Source of the DNA: Pelosinus fermentans
GTDB lineage: Bacteria; Bacillota; Negativicutes; DSM-13327
Assembly (NCBI GenBank): GCA_002434245.1
Contig: DJJR01000046.1
Span: 186,220 to 199,125 of the forward strand
Direction of reading: 5' to 3'
Length of the DNA stretch: 12,906 nucleotides
Positions 1 through 6,391 of the stretch are shown in pieces. The notes beneath the pieces were generated by a model. The model saw nothing but the letters and a program-made list of their open reading frames with translations. It had not been told where the DNA came from and ran no database searches. The translations under genes were made by a program, and so were the position numbers. The stretch's first letter is position 1. Every line of letters begins with the position of its first letter.

Positions 1-18
1 GGACCTTTTTTTATTGGA

Positions 19-1215
19 TTAACAAACATTAAACTTTTCTTTATATATCGTATGATAAACCCAAAATCCGTTCACTAGCAACAACGCCGCCGTAACGAAA
101 AATACATAACGAATACCAAACGTACCTGCCATTTGTCCACCTAGTACCGAACCTAGAAATACACCCAAGAATTGTGCGGATTGATTATAGCCCAAAGCTC
201 GGCCTGTGATGGACTGTGGTGTACTTTGCGCAATAAGACTGTTAACAGAAGGTAATAGTCCTGCCGTAGCGAGCCCCAGCAAAAAGCGAAGTACTCCCAG
301 CTCCCAAGGATGCTCTACAAAGGCCTGAGGAATGAATAATACCCCTGCTACAATCAATGCCGCTAATAGTACTTTTTGGGGCCCAATTCGATCTGATATT
401 TTTCCAAGCCGGGGAGCCGAAATTATACTTGCCAGACCGGAAGCAGCAAAAACTGCACCTGAAATGAGAGCAATATGATTCGTGCCTGAAGATAATTGAG
501 CAATGTAGACAGTAATAATCGGCTGTATGGACATAAGCGAAAGCTGCATGATCAAGGTAGTAATGAACAAACACACCGTTATCTTATGATTGGGAAGAAG
601 CTCCCAAACCTCACAAAAGTTAAGGCTTAATTGCTTGTTTATAACAATCTTATTTTCCTTAATGAATAGGAAAGATGCAATAAAAGCAACAAAACACATA
701 CAGCCAATTGCGATAAAGGTTGCTCGAAATCCTATTATTTCTGTTAAATATCCTCCAAATAAAGGTCCAAGTAAGGTACCTCCGACTTGCCCGCTAAAAA
801 GGATGCCCATTGCCCATCCCACTTGTTCATTTGGTGTTTGCGTCGCAACTAGTGTAATGACTGCCGATTGAAAACCGGAAAGGGCTCCTTGAAAAATCCG
901 CAAACCCGTTAGCTGATATACATTATCCACAAACCCCATACAAGTCACGATTATAGATAACCAGAGACTTGCTCTTAGGATCATAGATTTTCGTCCATAC
1001 TTGTCTGCAAACTTACCCCAAATAGGAGCAAAAATTGCCAAGCTTATAAAGTTACTCCCGAAAACGATTCCCGACCATTTGGCAATCGCCGCTGCACCAT
1101 GGACACCGAGATGTTCAATATAAAGGGGCAGCGACGGCGCCATCTGACTCATACCCGAAGAAACAATAAACACTGCAAACCAACAGACATATAAATTTTT
1201 CTTCCAAATTTCCAT
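19..1215 (-). CDS. MFS drug exporter, MdtG-like
   Basis: A 398-aa, roughly 12-helix major facilitator protein of the inner membrane, probably a proton-driven drug exporter. The MFS motif A lies in the loop after helix 2 (GKFADKYGRK, residues 67-76), with a second-half echo GKISDRIGPQK. The antiporter motif C is visible as GTLLGPLFGGYL (146-157), which points to export rather than import. Length is normal for the DHA1 family. The ATG is preceded by a modest AGGTG ribosome binding site. It is separated by about 210 bp from the upstream exporter and has its own possible promoter (TAAACT at 1260-1265, 17 bp, TAGAAT at 1237-1242 on the minus strand). Substrate cannot be read from the sequence. MFS identity is near certain; the MdtG-like assignment is by overall sequence feel. 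Confidence 0.9.
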   Translation of the reverse strand: MEIWKKNLYVCWFAVFIVSSGMSQMAPSLPLYIEHLGVHGAAAIAKWSGIVFGSNFISLAIFAPIWGKFADKYGRKSMILRASLWLSIIVTCMGFVDNVYQLTGLRIFQGALSGFQSAVITLVATQTPNEQVGWAMGILFSGQVGGTLLGPLFGGYLTEIIGFRATFIAIGCMCFVAFIASFLFIKENKIVINKQLSLNFCEVWELLPNHKITVCLFITTLIMQLSLMSIQPIITVYIAQLSSGTNHIALISGAVFAASGLASIISAPRLGKISDRIGPQKVLLAALIVAGVLFIPQAFVEHPWELGVLRFLLGLATAGLLPSVNSLIAQSTPQSITGRALGYNQSAQFLGVFLGSVLGGQMAGTFGIRYVFFVTAALLLVNGFWVYHTIYKEKFNVC

Positions 1216-1317
1216 AAAGCACCTGCGTTATTCTGCATTCTATGTTCAAGACTACTTTTAGTTTACTCTTCTCTATTCAACTAAATTCCCAGGTTTCCTT
1301 CACAAAAAGATTACCAT

Positions 1318-1359
1318 TGTGGATAACCCTGTGAATAAGGTGTGAATGTTTGTGGATAA
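1318..1359 (+). promoter_or_regulatory. Cluster of DnaA boxes
   Basis: Three exact matches to the DnaA box TGTGNATAA (reverse of TTATNCACA) lie at 1318-1326, 1330-1338 and 1351-1359, with a degenerate copy (TGTGAATGT) at 1341-1349. All point the same way and start 12, 11 and 10 bp apart, about one helical turn. The cluster sits in the 212-bp gap between two exporters, upstream of the possible promoter of the left one. The boxes are seen directly; DnaA binding is inferred. There is no dnaA, dnaN or rpmH nearby, so a DnaA-titrating or DnaA-regulated site is more likely than the chromosomal origin. Confidence 0.65.
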
Positions 1360-1427
1360 CTTAATTGCAACCTTATAGACGGTTCCTAAATCTAGCGTTT
1401 TTCCAATTGTTACCACCTAAAAAACTG

Positions 1428-2594
1428 TTAACCTTCACGTTGAAGAATATCTGCAGGTTCTTGAACAAACAAGGTAAGAATAAATCCTGCGATGGGTAAA
1501 AAAGCCAATATATTGAAAACCAATATTAATCCAGCTGCATCAGCCACCCAGCCTAGTAATAAAACACCAATCGCTCCCAATCCAATACTAAATCCCAGAG
1601 TCAGTCCTGAAGCCATACCAATATTGTCTGGCATCATTCTCTGCGCCAATACCAGACTGCTGGTAAACGTCGCTGCCAATAAAATACTAATGAGTGCCAA
1701 AAGAATAAATGCCCAGATACCGTCGAAAATTTTAAAGAGATACAACAACAAAGCCACTGGCAAAATGGAATAGAGCATTACTTTCCTGCTGCCGTAACGA
1801 TCACTTAAGGTGCCCCCCAGCAACGTACCGATTGCTCCGGCAGCCAGATAAACAGTCAGCAAAGATGCAGCGTAAGCAGTACTGCCATGTAGAAAAGAGA
1901 CATAATATAGGGGAACAAACGTACTGATACCGGAATTTACCGTTGCCCGCATCAATACCATGCCCAAAAGTGCTATAAGAGGCAAATTAACTTTGATCGC
2001 AACAGCAGATGAAGACTCTTTTCTCTGAGGCAAACGGGATAAATTTTTCATCACAGAAAGAAACATCACGCTGATAGCAATATAAGGAAGGATATACACA
2101 TAAAGGAGAACTGGATCGCCGAGCAATAACGTTCCTAAAAACAATGAACCGATAGCAAATCCTGCATTTCCGCCAACAGCAAATAAGCTCGCTCCTTTTC
2201 CTTTCCCTTTGCCACTGAGCCAATTGACCATCTTCGCTCCTTCTGGATGAAAGGCAGCACTTCCAAATCCACTGATTGCCGTACATAGCAGCACCAGTGG
2301 ATACGTCGGAACAAGCAAGGAAATCAGCATCACTGCTCCCGATACAAAACAGCCTACAGGCATCCACCATGGTCGTGACTTTTGGTCGCTTAAATAGCCG
2401 AAAAGTGGCTGACTTACTGAAGAGGTTAAATTTTGCAGCAGTACAATGGCCGTAAGCTCCGCATAGCTCAAGCCGAACTTTGCTTTGAAAAACGGCAGAG
2501 CCACAAATAGGGCACCCGATGCCAAATCATTTACTGCATGGGCGCATGTAATCACCCAAATCGAATAAGGAACATTTCGTATAGAACGCAACAA
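1428..2594 (-). CDS. fsr: Fosmidomycin resistance-type MFS exporter
   Basis: A 388-aa MFS exporter strongly resembling Fsr. Family signatures are AHAVNDLASGAL (18-29), the run from LPFFKAKFGLSYAELT (33-48) to NLTSSVSQPLFGYLSD (55-70), and the very characteristic SGFGSAAFHPEGAKM (108-122). Fsr exports fosmidomycin and is reported to affect other compounds; the natural substrate here is unknown. The start is TTG at 2594, followed by a second TTG codon, with an AGGAG ribosome binding site about 9 nt upstream; no ATG fits better. The short lysine/glycine microrepeat GKGKGKG (128-134) sits in a cytoplasmic loop. The divergent AraC regulator across a 207-bp intergenic region is the likely controller. 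Confidence 0.88.
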   Translation of the reverse strand: MLRSIRNVPYSIWVITCAHAVNDLASGALFVALPFFKAKFGLSYAELTAIVLLQNLTSSVSQPLFGYLSDQKSRPWWMPVGCFVSGAVMLISLLVPTYPLVLLCTAISGFGSAAFHPEGAKMVNWLSGKGKGKGASLFAVGGNAGFAIGSLFLGTLLLGDPVLLYVYILPYIAISVMFLSVMKNLSRLPQRKESSSAVAIKVNLPLIALLGMVLMRATVNSGISTFVPLYYVSFLHGSTAYAASLLTVYLAAGAIGTLLGGTLSDRYGSRKVMLYSILPVALLLYLFKIFDGIWAFILLALISILLAATFTSSLVLAQRMMPDNIGMASGLTLGFSIGLGAIGVLLLGWVADAAGLILVFNILAFLPIAGFILTLFVQEPADILQREG

Positions 2595-2657
2595 TGAAAA
2601 ACACTCCTAACCTGCAATCCATTCCCTTCCTAAGAATAATGAAGCAACCAGCCAGGG

Positions 2658-2764
2658 ATGCTTCACATTAGGATAATATTGATTACATTAATTATTATGT
2701 GCTATTATTGTACTTATAAAACAGCATTATTTCATGAAGCATCTTGCTTGATCATAGCATGATC
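2658..2764. promoter_or_regulatory. fsr/araC divergent control region with inverted repeats
   Basis: The 207-bp gap between the divergent genes holds two symmetric elements. A perfect inverted repeat GATCAT-AGC-ATGATC (2750-2764) lies 38 bp before the regulator start, where its promoter should be. An 8-bp pair, ATGCTTCA at 2658-2665 and TGAAGCAT at 2735-2742, is separated by 69 bp. These are candidate operators for the AraC-type regulator, perhaps acting by looping. The rest is A+T-rich and should contain both promoters, but no -35/-10 pair is convincing. Confidence 0.4.
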
Positions 2765-2801
2765 TTGATATTTTATAAAACCAAAGGAGAATCAGCAAAC
2801 G

Positions 2802-3743
2802 ATGTTCATTACAGGTAATAGTCAACTAATCGACCAAGATATCAAACTTGAATTTCCCGTAAAAGTAAAACGTAATGAATATCACCAACCCGGACCTATT
2901 TTAAAAAGTCATTGGCACGAAGAATTCATGATCTTTTATATTGAGCAGGGCCAAGCAATTATTCATTGCAACTCCCGCCCTATCTCAGTTGAGCCAGGAG
3001 ATTTGGTGGTGATAAACGGCAGCGATATGCACTATGTAGAAAACCTCTGCCATCAGCTTGTAAATTACTATATCATTCTTGATTTGGCCTTTCTTCTTAG
3101 CAAGCAAGAGGATTTATGCCAAACTAAATTTATCTCTCCCCTGATGCAAAATCGTATTCGATTTGAAAACCAAATAAAAGGTGATGAAGAACTTCTTCAG
3201 CAAGTGCTGGAATTAATTCATGAATATCAACAGCAAACCAGGGGATATGAGCTCTTTATAAAGGGCGCTCTTTATCGAATTATCGTTTTGCTTATACGGC
3301 GGCATACAGCGTTAATAACTGATGCAGCGGAAAATAGCCGACACTATAATATACTTCATCAATTACGCCCTGTATTAGAATACATCAGCAAGCATTATGA
3401 TCAAAAGCTAACATTAAGTAAACTTGCCGCCATGGCTAATATGAGCTGTCACCATTTTTGCCGTGTCTTCAAAAACATTACCGGTACCCCTCCCATTGAG
3501 TATGTCAATCAATTACGTATTAATGCGGCTGTGGGACTCTTAAAGAAACAAGATTTAAACATCAGCCAAATTGCCATGACTGTCGGTTTCAACGATAGCA
3601 ATTACTTCAGCCGCCTGTTCAAGAAATATAAAAGCGTCTCACCGACTTGCGCCCAAAGAGAAGTTCAGTACGATTCAATATCAATTCAGCCAGCTGCAGC
3701 AAAGCCTTATTTAAATCAACAAGAGGGTGAAAAAGAAAATTAG
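2802..3743 (+). CDS. AraC-family transcriptional regulator with cupin sensor domain
   Basis: A 313-aa regulator with an N-terminal AraC-type cupin ligand domain (about 30-100; HWHEEFMIFYIEQG at 37-50 and VEPGDLVVINGSDMHYV at 63-79) and a C-terminal double helix-turn-helix. HTH1 is LTLSKLAAMANMSCHHFCRVF (203-223) and HTH2 is NISQIAMTVGFNDSNYFSRLF (253-273), followed by the family's KKYKSVSPT. The linker helix region 130-170 fits a dimerisation segment. The start has AAAGGAGA about 11 nt upstream. It faces fsr across a short intergenic region, the usual layout for a local activator. The ligand is unknown. The lysine/glutamate-rich tail after residue 290 lies outside the DNA-binding domain. Confidence 0.92.
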   Translation: MFITGNSQLIDQDIKLEFPVKVKRNEYHQPGPILKSHWHEEFMIFYIEQGQAIIHCNSRPISVEPGDLVVINGSDMHYVENLCHQLVNYYIILDLAFLLSKQEDLCQTKFISPLMQNRIRFENQIKGDEELLQQVLELIHEYQQQTRGYELFIKGALYRIIVLLIRRHTALITDAAENSRHYNILHQLRPVLEYISKHYDQKLTLSKLAAMANMSCHHFCRVFKNITGTPPIEYVNQLRINAAVGLLKKQDLNISQIAMTVGFNDSNYFSRLFKKYKSVSPTCAQREVQYDSISIQPAAAKPYLNQQEGEKEN

Positions 3744-3752
3744 GGTTAATTA

Positions 3753-3785
3753 AAAGCCTCCTGGTTCAAAATGCCAGAAGGCTTT
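3753..3785 (+). terminator. Intrinsic terminator after araC-type gene
   Basis: The stem AAAGCCTcCTGG (3753-3764) pairs with CCAGaAGGCTTT (3774-3785) around a 9-nt loop, with one C/A mismatch. It begins 10 bp after the stop codon and is followed by T-rich ACTTTACT. It lies between convergent genes and its A/T flanks could also serve the minus-strand gene at 3814. Confidence 0.75.
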
Positions 3786-3813
3786 ACTTTACTAGATCGG
3801 GAATAAGCTTATT

Positions 3814-4461
3814 TTACCTGAGATTTTCTTTTTTAAAGCCACCACTAACGAGTATCATGCTAACCATACACCAATAAGCCATAAGTTCAGACCATTCTTC
3901 CAGCACCTGTGAATAAGGCTGCAGTATCAAGATTAAGTTTCTTTCAAAAATAAGCTGTGAAGCTATGGCAGCCAGAATTAACAGAATTCCATCAACCGCG
4001 GATATACACAGTTTTTCTTTCAACTTACCCCAGTTAAAATTACGCCATAGACCGATCAGCGTGGTAATGATAACAAGAGTGAGAACTGGATAGACGTATT
4101 GACCATACCATACTGCACGAATGGAAGGAAACATAGGCCCCTCTGGCCCAGTGCTGACTGGATCAAAAAATACCCGTCCCCAGCTTAGTTCCCGCCCCAC
4201 CATAAGCAGCCAGACAAGTATCGACCACAGCCACAGGTTCCGCATTTGTATATCATCCCAATTGCAGCGTGCCGCCAACCAGGATACAATTGCCCCAATA
4301 ATCAGGATAACCACTTGCGTGTTTTCTATTGGACCATTTTCCCAGCCCCACCACCCTGGAAGAAAAAGACCAAGGGGAAACAGCAGCGCTGCCAATAGTA
4401 CAGATACCCCAGTTGATGGGAACAATCGCCATGTAAGTAGTTGTTTTTTAGGGGTTGACAT
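3814..4461 (-). CDS. Uncharacterised six-helix membrane protein
   Basis: A 215-aa integral membrane protein that I cannot assign to a named family. Probable helices are at about 17-36, 48-65, 75-90, 121-139, 152-172 and 192-208. Acidic and tryptophan-rich motifs sit near helix ends: WENGPIENTQ (40-49), GRELSWGRVFF (89-99) and EEWSELMAYW (188-197). This E-N/Q, E-L-S-W-G, E-E-x-x-E pattern recalls a family of small uncharacterised membrane proteins widespread in bacteria, and the buried charged residues suggest an enzyme or transporter rather than a scaffold. The chosen ATG is preceded by GAGGAGAGGG at good spacing. A further in-frame ATG 13 codons upstream lacks a ribosome binding site. It appears monocistronic. 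Confidence 0.75.
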   Translation of the reverse strand: MSTPKKQLLTWRLFPSTGVSVLLAALLFPLGLFLPGWWGWENGPIENTQVVILIIGAIVSWLAARCNWDDIQMRNLWLWSILVWLLMVGRELSWGRVFFDPVSTGPEGPMFPSIRAVWYGQYVYPVLTLVIITTLIGLWRNFNWGKLKEKLCISAVDGILLILAAIASQLIFERNLILILQPYSQVLEEWSELMAYWCMVSMILVSGGFKKENLR

Positions 4462-4672
4462 TAGACACCCTCTCCTCTGATAAAAAAATAAGATATACAT
4501 TCATAGACAGTTGGGCTTTCATATTACTGCCATGAACAGGCAGCGTTCTAAAGTATTCATTCTACGTGTTACATCTTGGAAAATGATTTGTGATAATGAC
4601 AATGATTTAGATTGTGATGAGTTATAAATTGATTTGTTTTTGATCCCTTGCTTCTATCTGTTCTCTTCTTGA

Positions 4673-4699
4673 ACCAAAAATGTTTTCTTGCATAGAATA
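4673..4699 (+). promoter_or_regulatory. Sigma-K-like promoter of the L,D-transpeptidase gene
   Basis: CATAGAATA at 4691-4699 matches the sigma-K -10 pattern CATANNNTA, and the AC at 4673-4674 lies 16 bp upstream, as expected for the minimal sigma-K -35. The same bases also read as a vegetative promoter (TTGAAC at 4669, 18 bp, TAGAAT at 4693), so the sigma factor is not decided by sequence alone. In B. subtilis ykuD is expressed late in sporulation, which makes the sigma-K reading attractive. Confidence 0.4.
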
Positions 4700-4722
4700 C
4701 ATTTGAAGGAGATGAGCAGCCA

Positions 4723-5064
4723 ATGAAAAAGCATATTGCCGTAAATCTTACCGCTTTTCGTGCTTCTTATTATGAAAATGATAGGTTAATCAAAGAATAT
4801 TCCGTAGGTATTGGTAAAGCCGATACACCTACCCCACCAGGAAATTATCAGATTATCGAAAAGCTGATATTTGAAAAGATAGCCGATGTAGACCTTGGCT
4901 CCCGAAGATTGGTCCTATCGTCTGATAAAACATGCCTGCATGGCTCATGGAATGGTCCGGTAGAAGGCTATGTCTCTGGCGGCTGTGTTCGAATGTATAA
5001 TCAGGATATTGAAGAGTTATTTGAAAAAGTCGAAATTGGCACATCCGTAATTATGATACCATAG
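4723..5064 (+). CDS. Minimal L,D-transpeptidase (YkuD domain)
   Basis: A 113-aa protein consisting of a YkuD catalytic domain only. It should form peptidoglycan cross-links through an acyl-enzyme on cysteine. The active-site block is HGSW (73-76) followed by SGGCVRM (85-91), giving His73, Cys88 and Arg90. The upstream substrate-site strand TPTPPGNYQII (35-45) is typical. There is no signal peptide, membrane helix or LysM domain, unlike B. subtilis YkuD, which has an N-terminal LysM. Start chosen on AAGGAGATGA about 10 nt upstream. It is monocistronic, with a strong terminator 45 nt after the stop. The sigma-K-like promoter suggests a role in spore envelope formation, but this is inference. 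Confidence 0.88.
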   Translation: MKKHIAVNLTAFRASYYENDRLIKEYSVGIGKADTPTPPGNYQIIEKLIFEKIADVDLGSRRLVLSSDKTCLHGSWNGPVEGYVSGGCVRMYNQDIEELFEKVEIGTSVIMIP

Positions 5065-5108
5065 TCATATCTAAAATTGTTCATAATTTTGAAATGATCA
5101 TAATGAAA

Positions 5109-5153
5109 TTGAGCATGCAAGATCGTTGTCATCTCTGCATGCTCAAATTTTTT
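5109..5153 (+). terminator. Intrinsic terminator of the L,D-transpeptidase gene
   Basis: A perfect 11-bp stem, TTGAGCATGCA (5109-5119) with TGCATGCTCAA (5136-5146), is followed by A and six T residues (5148-5153). It lies 45 nt after the stop codon of the transpeptidase. Confidence 0.85.
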
Positions 5154-5267
5154 AAGGTTGGCGGCGACTCTATTGCTTGTGTATCTTTATTTGGCTACCC
5201 TGAAAAAATAGCTGTTCAAGCTGTTGAATCCAGGGAAAGGATTGAACGGGAACTTTTATTAAAATAA
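5139..5267 (+). pseudogene. 42-codon open frame, possible gene remnant
   Basis: An open frame of 42 codons that reads like protein (VGGDSIACVSLFGYPEKIA, then a charged helix ending RELLLK) but has no ribosome binding site, and its ATG lies inside the terminator hairpin before it. I do not recognise the family. It may be the decayed C-terminus of a lost gene. Chance is not excluded. Confidence 0.2.
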
Positions 5268-5306
5268 ATCACAAGTTTAATTAACTCCCAACGGTAAATA
5301 CAACAA

Positions 5307-5343
5307 AAAACTGCCTCAACTCAATTAAGAGTAAGGCAGTTTT
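5307..5343. terminator. Bidirectional terminator hairpin
   Basis: The stem AAAACTGCCT (5307-5316) pairs with AGGCAGTTTT (5334-5343), with an inner ACTC/GAGT extension. The A run at 5305-5310 gives a T tract on the minus strand and the TTTT at 5340-5343 gives a short one on the plus strand. It separates plus-strand transcripts from the left and minus-strand ones from the lysis-like cassette. Confidence 0.65.
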
Positions 5344-5476
5344 AATGTGATAATCTTTATTATATTCCAGTACCAGGTTTAATCTAACAGCAGCTTATGA
5401 TTGCTTCTATAATTTATTTCATGGATTTATTTTCCATTTTTTTGTTCTAAACTTCTATGATTACGCATATATTTTA

Positions 5477-5505
5477 TAAGGGCAGAGTTTCGGCCTCTGC
5501 CCTTA
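5477..5505 (+). other. 11-bp hairpin at the 5' side of the small-peptide gene
   Basis: TAAGGGCAGAG (5477-5487) and CTCTGCCCTTA (5495-5505) form a perfect stem with a 7-nt loop, 25 nt before the peptide start codon. An A+T-rich -10-like TATATT lies at 5468-5473, so a transcript could begin at or near the hairpin. A stable 5' stem is typical of long-lived toxin mRNAs. No T tract follows, so it is not an ordinary terminator. Confidence 0.5.
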
Positions 5506-5529
5506 AACCGAATATGGGAGGTGACACTA

Positions 5530-5619
5530 ATGCGTCTTGAGACGAAACGTTTCATTTTTAACGTCTCAGACTGGCTACTACTAGTCTTGCTACGCATTAT
5601 TGCCGAATTGTTCACCTAA
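5530..5619 (+). CDS. 29-aa hydrophobic peptide, candidate type I toxin
   Basis: A short gene too small for usual gene finding. Its ribosome binding site is nearly ideal (GGGAGGTGA ending 7 nt before ATG). The peptide starts MRLETKRF, basic and charged, and its second half is a short hydrophobic helix with leucine and isoleucine runs around one Arg and one Glu, ending IIAELFT. That fits a small membrane-active peptide. The coding RNA is itself structured: TGAGACG (5538-5544) with CGTCTCA (5562-5568) and AGACT (5568-5572) with AGTCT (5582-5586). It stands alone between the two 11-bp hairpins and two conventional loci. I do not recognise a named family. A leader peptide is unlikely because no plus-strand gene follows. 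Confidence 0.55.
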   Translation: MRLETKRFIFNVSDWLLLVLLRIIAELFT

Positions 5620-5630
5620 TCGCTCCCATT

Positions 5631-5659
5631 ATTCTACCCGATCGCCCTTGTTAACGCAA
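5631..5659 (-). promoter_or_regulatory. Possible antisense promoter against the small-peptide gene
   Basis: On the minus strand TTGCGT (5654-5659) and TAGAAT (5631-5636) are spaced by exactly 17 bp. The -10 is good (5/6) and the -35 weak (3/6). Initiation near 5624 would make an RNA antisense to the whole peptide gene and its ribosome binding site, as expected of a type I antitoxin. This is a motif-level inference only. Confidence 0.3.
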
Positions 5660-5667
5660 GGGCGATC
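5640..5667 (+). other. 11-bp hairpin at the 3' side of the small-peptide gene
   Basis: GATCGCCCTTG (5640-5650) and CAAGGGCGATC (5657-5667) form a perfect stem with a 6-nt loop, 20 nt after the peptide stop. There is no T tract on either strand. Its GCCCTT and AAGGGC segments are complementary to the AAGGGC and GCCCTT segments of the 5' hairpin, so the two hairpins could exchange partners and close the message end to end. Confidence 0.5.
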
Positions 5668-5711
5668 AATGATTTATCATACGCTTAATGGATTCAAATT
5701 AGAACCTTCCC

Positions 5712-5743
5712 CAAAAATAAAAAATACCGACCTGCCAAAGGTA
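5712..5743 (-). terminator. Weak candidate terminator of the lysis-like cassette
   Basis: On the minus strand a short stem (ACCT/AGGT around a 5-nt loop) is followed by a run of six T, an A and five T (5713-5725), 25 nt after the last cassette stop codon. The stem is weak; the hairpin at 5307-5343 could be the true end. Confidence 0.25.
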
Positions 5744-5767
5744 AGACTATCCTTCCTAAAGACTTAT

Positions 5768-6391
5768 TTAGAACTTAATCCCTGCACCAACATAAGCAGC
5801 TGACTGACTAACTGCAAGTTGATAAGCCCCCAGATTACCAATACTGCCAGTGTAGCCCGCAGCAGGTTCAATCTTACCTTTTATGAACATCCCACCGACT
5901 GTGATCACATTATGCCTTGTCAAATCAATCGTCGGTATCTCAGCTTTTATTGTAATTGTGCTGGTCTGTTTTAAATCGATCATATTTTTTTCAAATACAA
6001 ATTGCTCATCATCCGCCTTATCAAACTTGCCTGCCTTGCCATTCACCATATATATAAAATTTTGTTTGCCAATATCAAATTTACCATCTAACTTTGCAGG
6101 AATAGCACCAGGTGTATCGTTAGCCACTGGTTCTACTAAGACTTCTTTAACTTCACCTGGTAAATAGACCGTTTGCCCTGGCACATACTGCAGTTTTGTA
6201 TTTGTAACCGTCTTGACTGTCTCCTTTATAGCAGGAGGCTTATTTTTTTCTACCGCCAAGGCTTGCCTAGCACCTTCTGCTAAGATGTGCCCTATGACTA
6301 ATCCTGTAACGATGCCAGTAATTAAGGAGATAACAGCAACGATTATGAGCGTTTTAAGAGTATATTTTCTTGCGCCAATTTCCTCACTCAT
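5768..6391 (-). CDS. Inner-membrane-anchored extracytoplasmic protein of the lysis-like cassette
   Basis: A 207-aa protein with one N-terminal membrane anchor (about 13-36) after a short cytoplasmic segment, then a valine-, threonine- and proline-containing outer segment (50-100) and a probable beta-rich domain (103-207). The last residues, AAYVGAGIKF, alternate hydrophobic and small residues and end in Phe, like an outer-membrane strand. No cysteine lipobox or enzyme motif is seen. Its ATG overlaps the amidase stop as ATGA, so it is translationally coupled; an upstream TTG is less likely. Position right after an endolysin is where phages of diderm hosts carry spanin-type genes. I do not recognise the family. 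The spanin-like role is inference. Confidence 0.7.
   Translation of the reverse strand: MSEEIGARKYTLKTLIIVAVISLITGIVTGLVIGHILAEGARQALAVEKNKPPAIKETVKTVTNTKLQYVPGQTVYLPGEVKEVLVEPVANDTPGAIPAKLDGKFDIGKQNFIYMVNGKAGKFDKADDEQFVFEKNMIDLKQTSTITIKAEIPTIDLTRHNVITVGGMFIKGKIEPAAGYTGSIGNLGAYQLAVSQSAAYVGAGIKF

Noticed and set aside
1318..1359. Chromosomal replication origin
   Set aside because: DnaA boxes are present but no dnaA, dnaN, rpmH or clear A+T-rich unwinding element lies nearby, so only a DnaA-box cluster is claimed.
1428..1460. Terminator after fsr
   Set aside because: A 5-bp stem (CTTCA/TGAAG) overlaps the stop codon region and is 8 nt from a T run; too weak to call.
4592..4607. Fur-box-like GATAATGACAATGATT upstream of the membrane protein
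   Set aside because: Only the first half fits the 7-1-7 Fur pattern; the second half matches about 4 of 7 and no iron-related gene is adjacent. Two AATGATTT copies 18 bp apart (4583 and 4601) are noted but unexplained.
5640..5667. Rho-independent terminator
   Set aside because: The stem is strong but no T tract follows on either strand, so it is listed as a structural hairpin instead.
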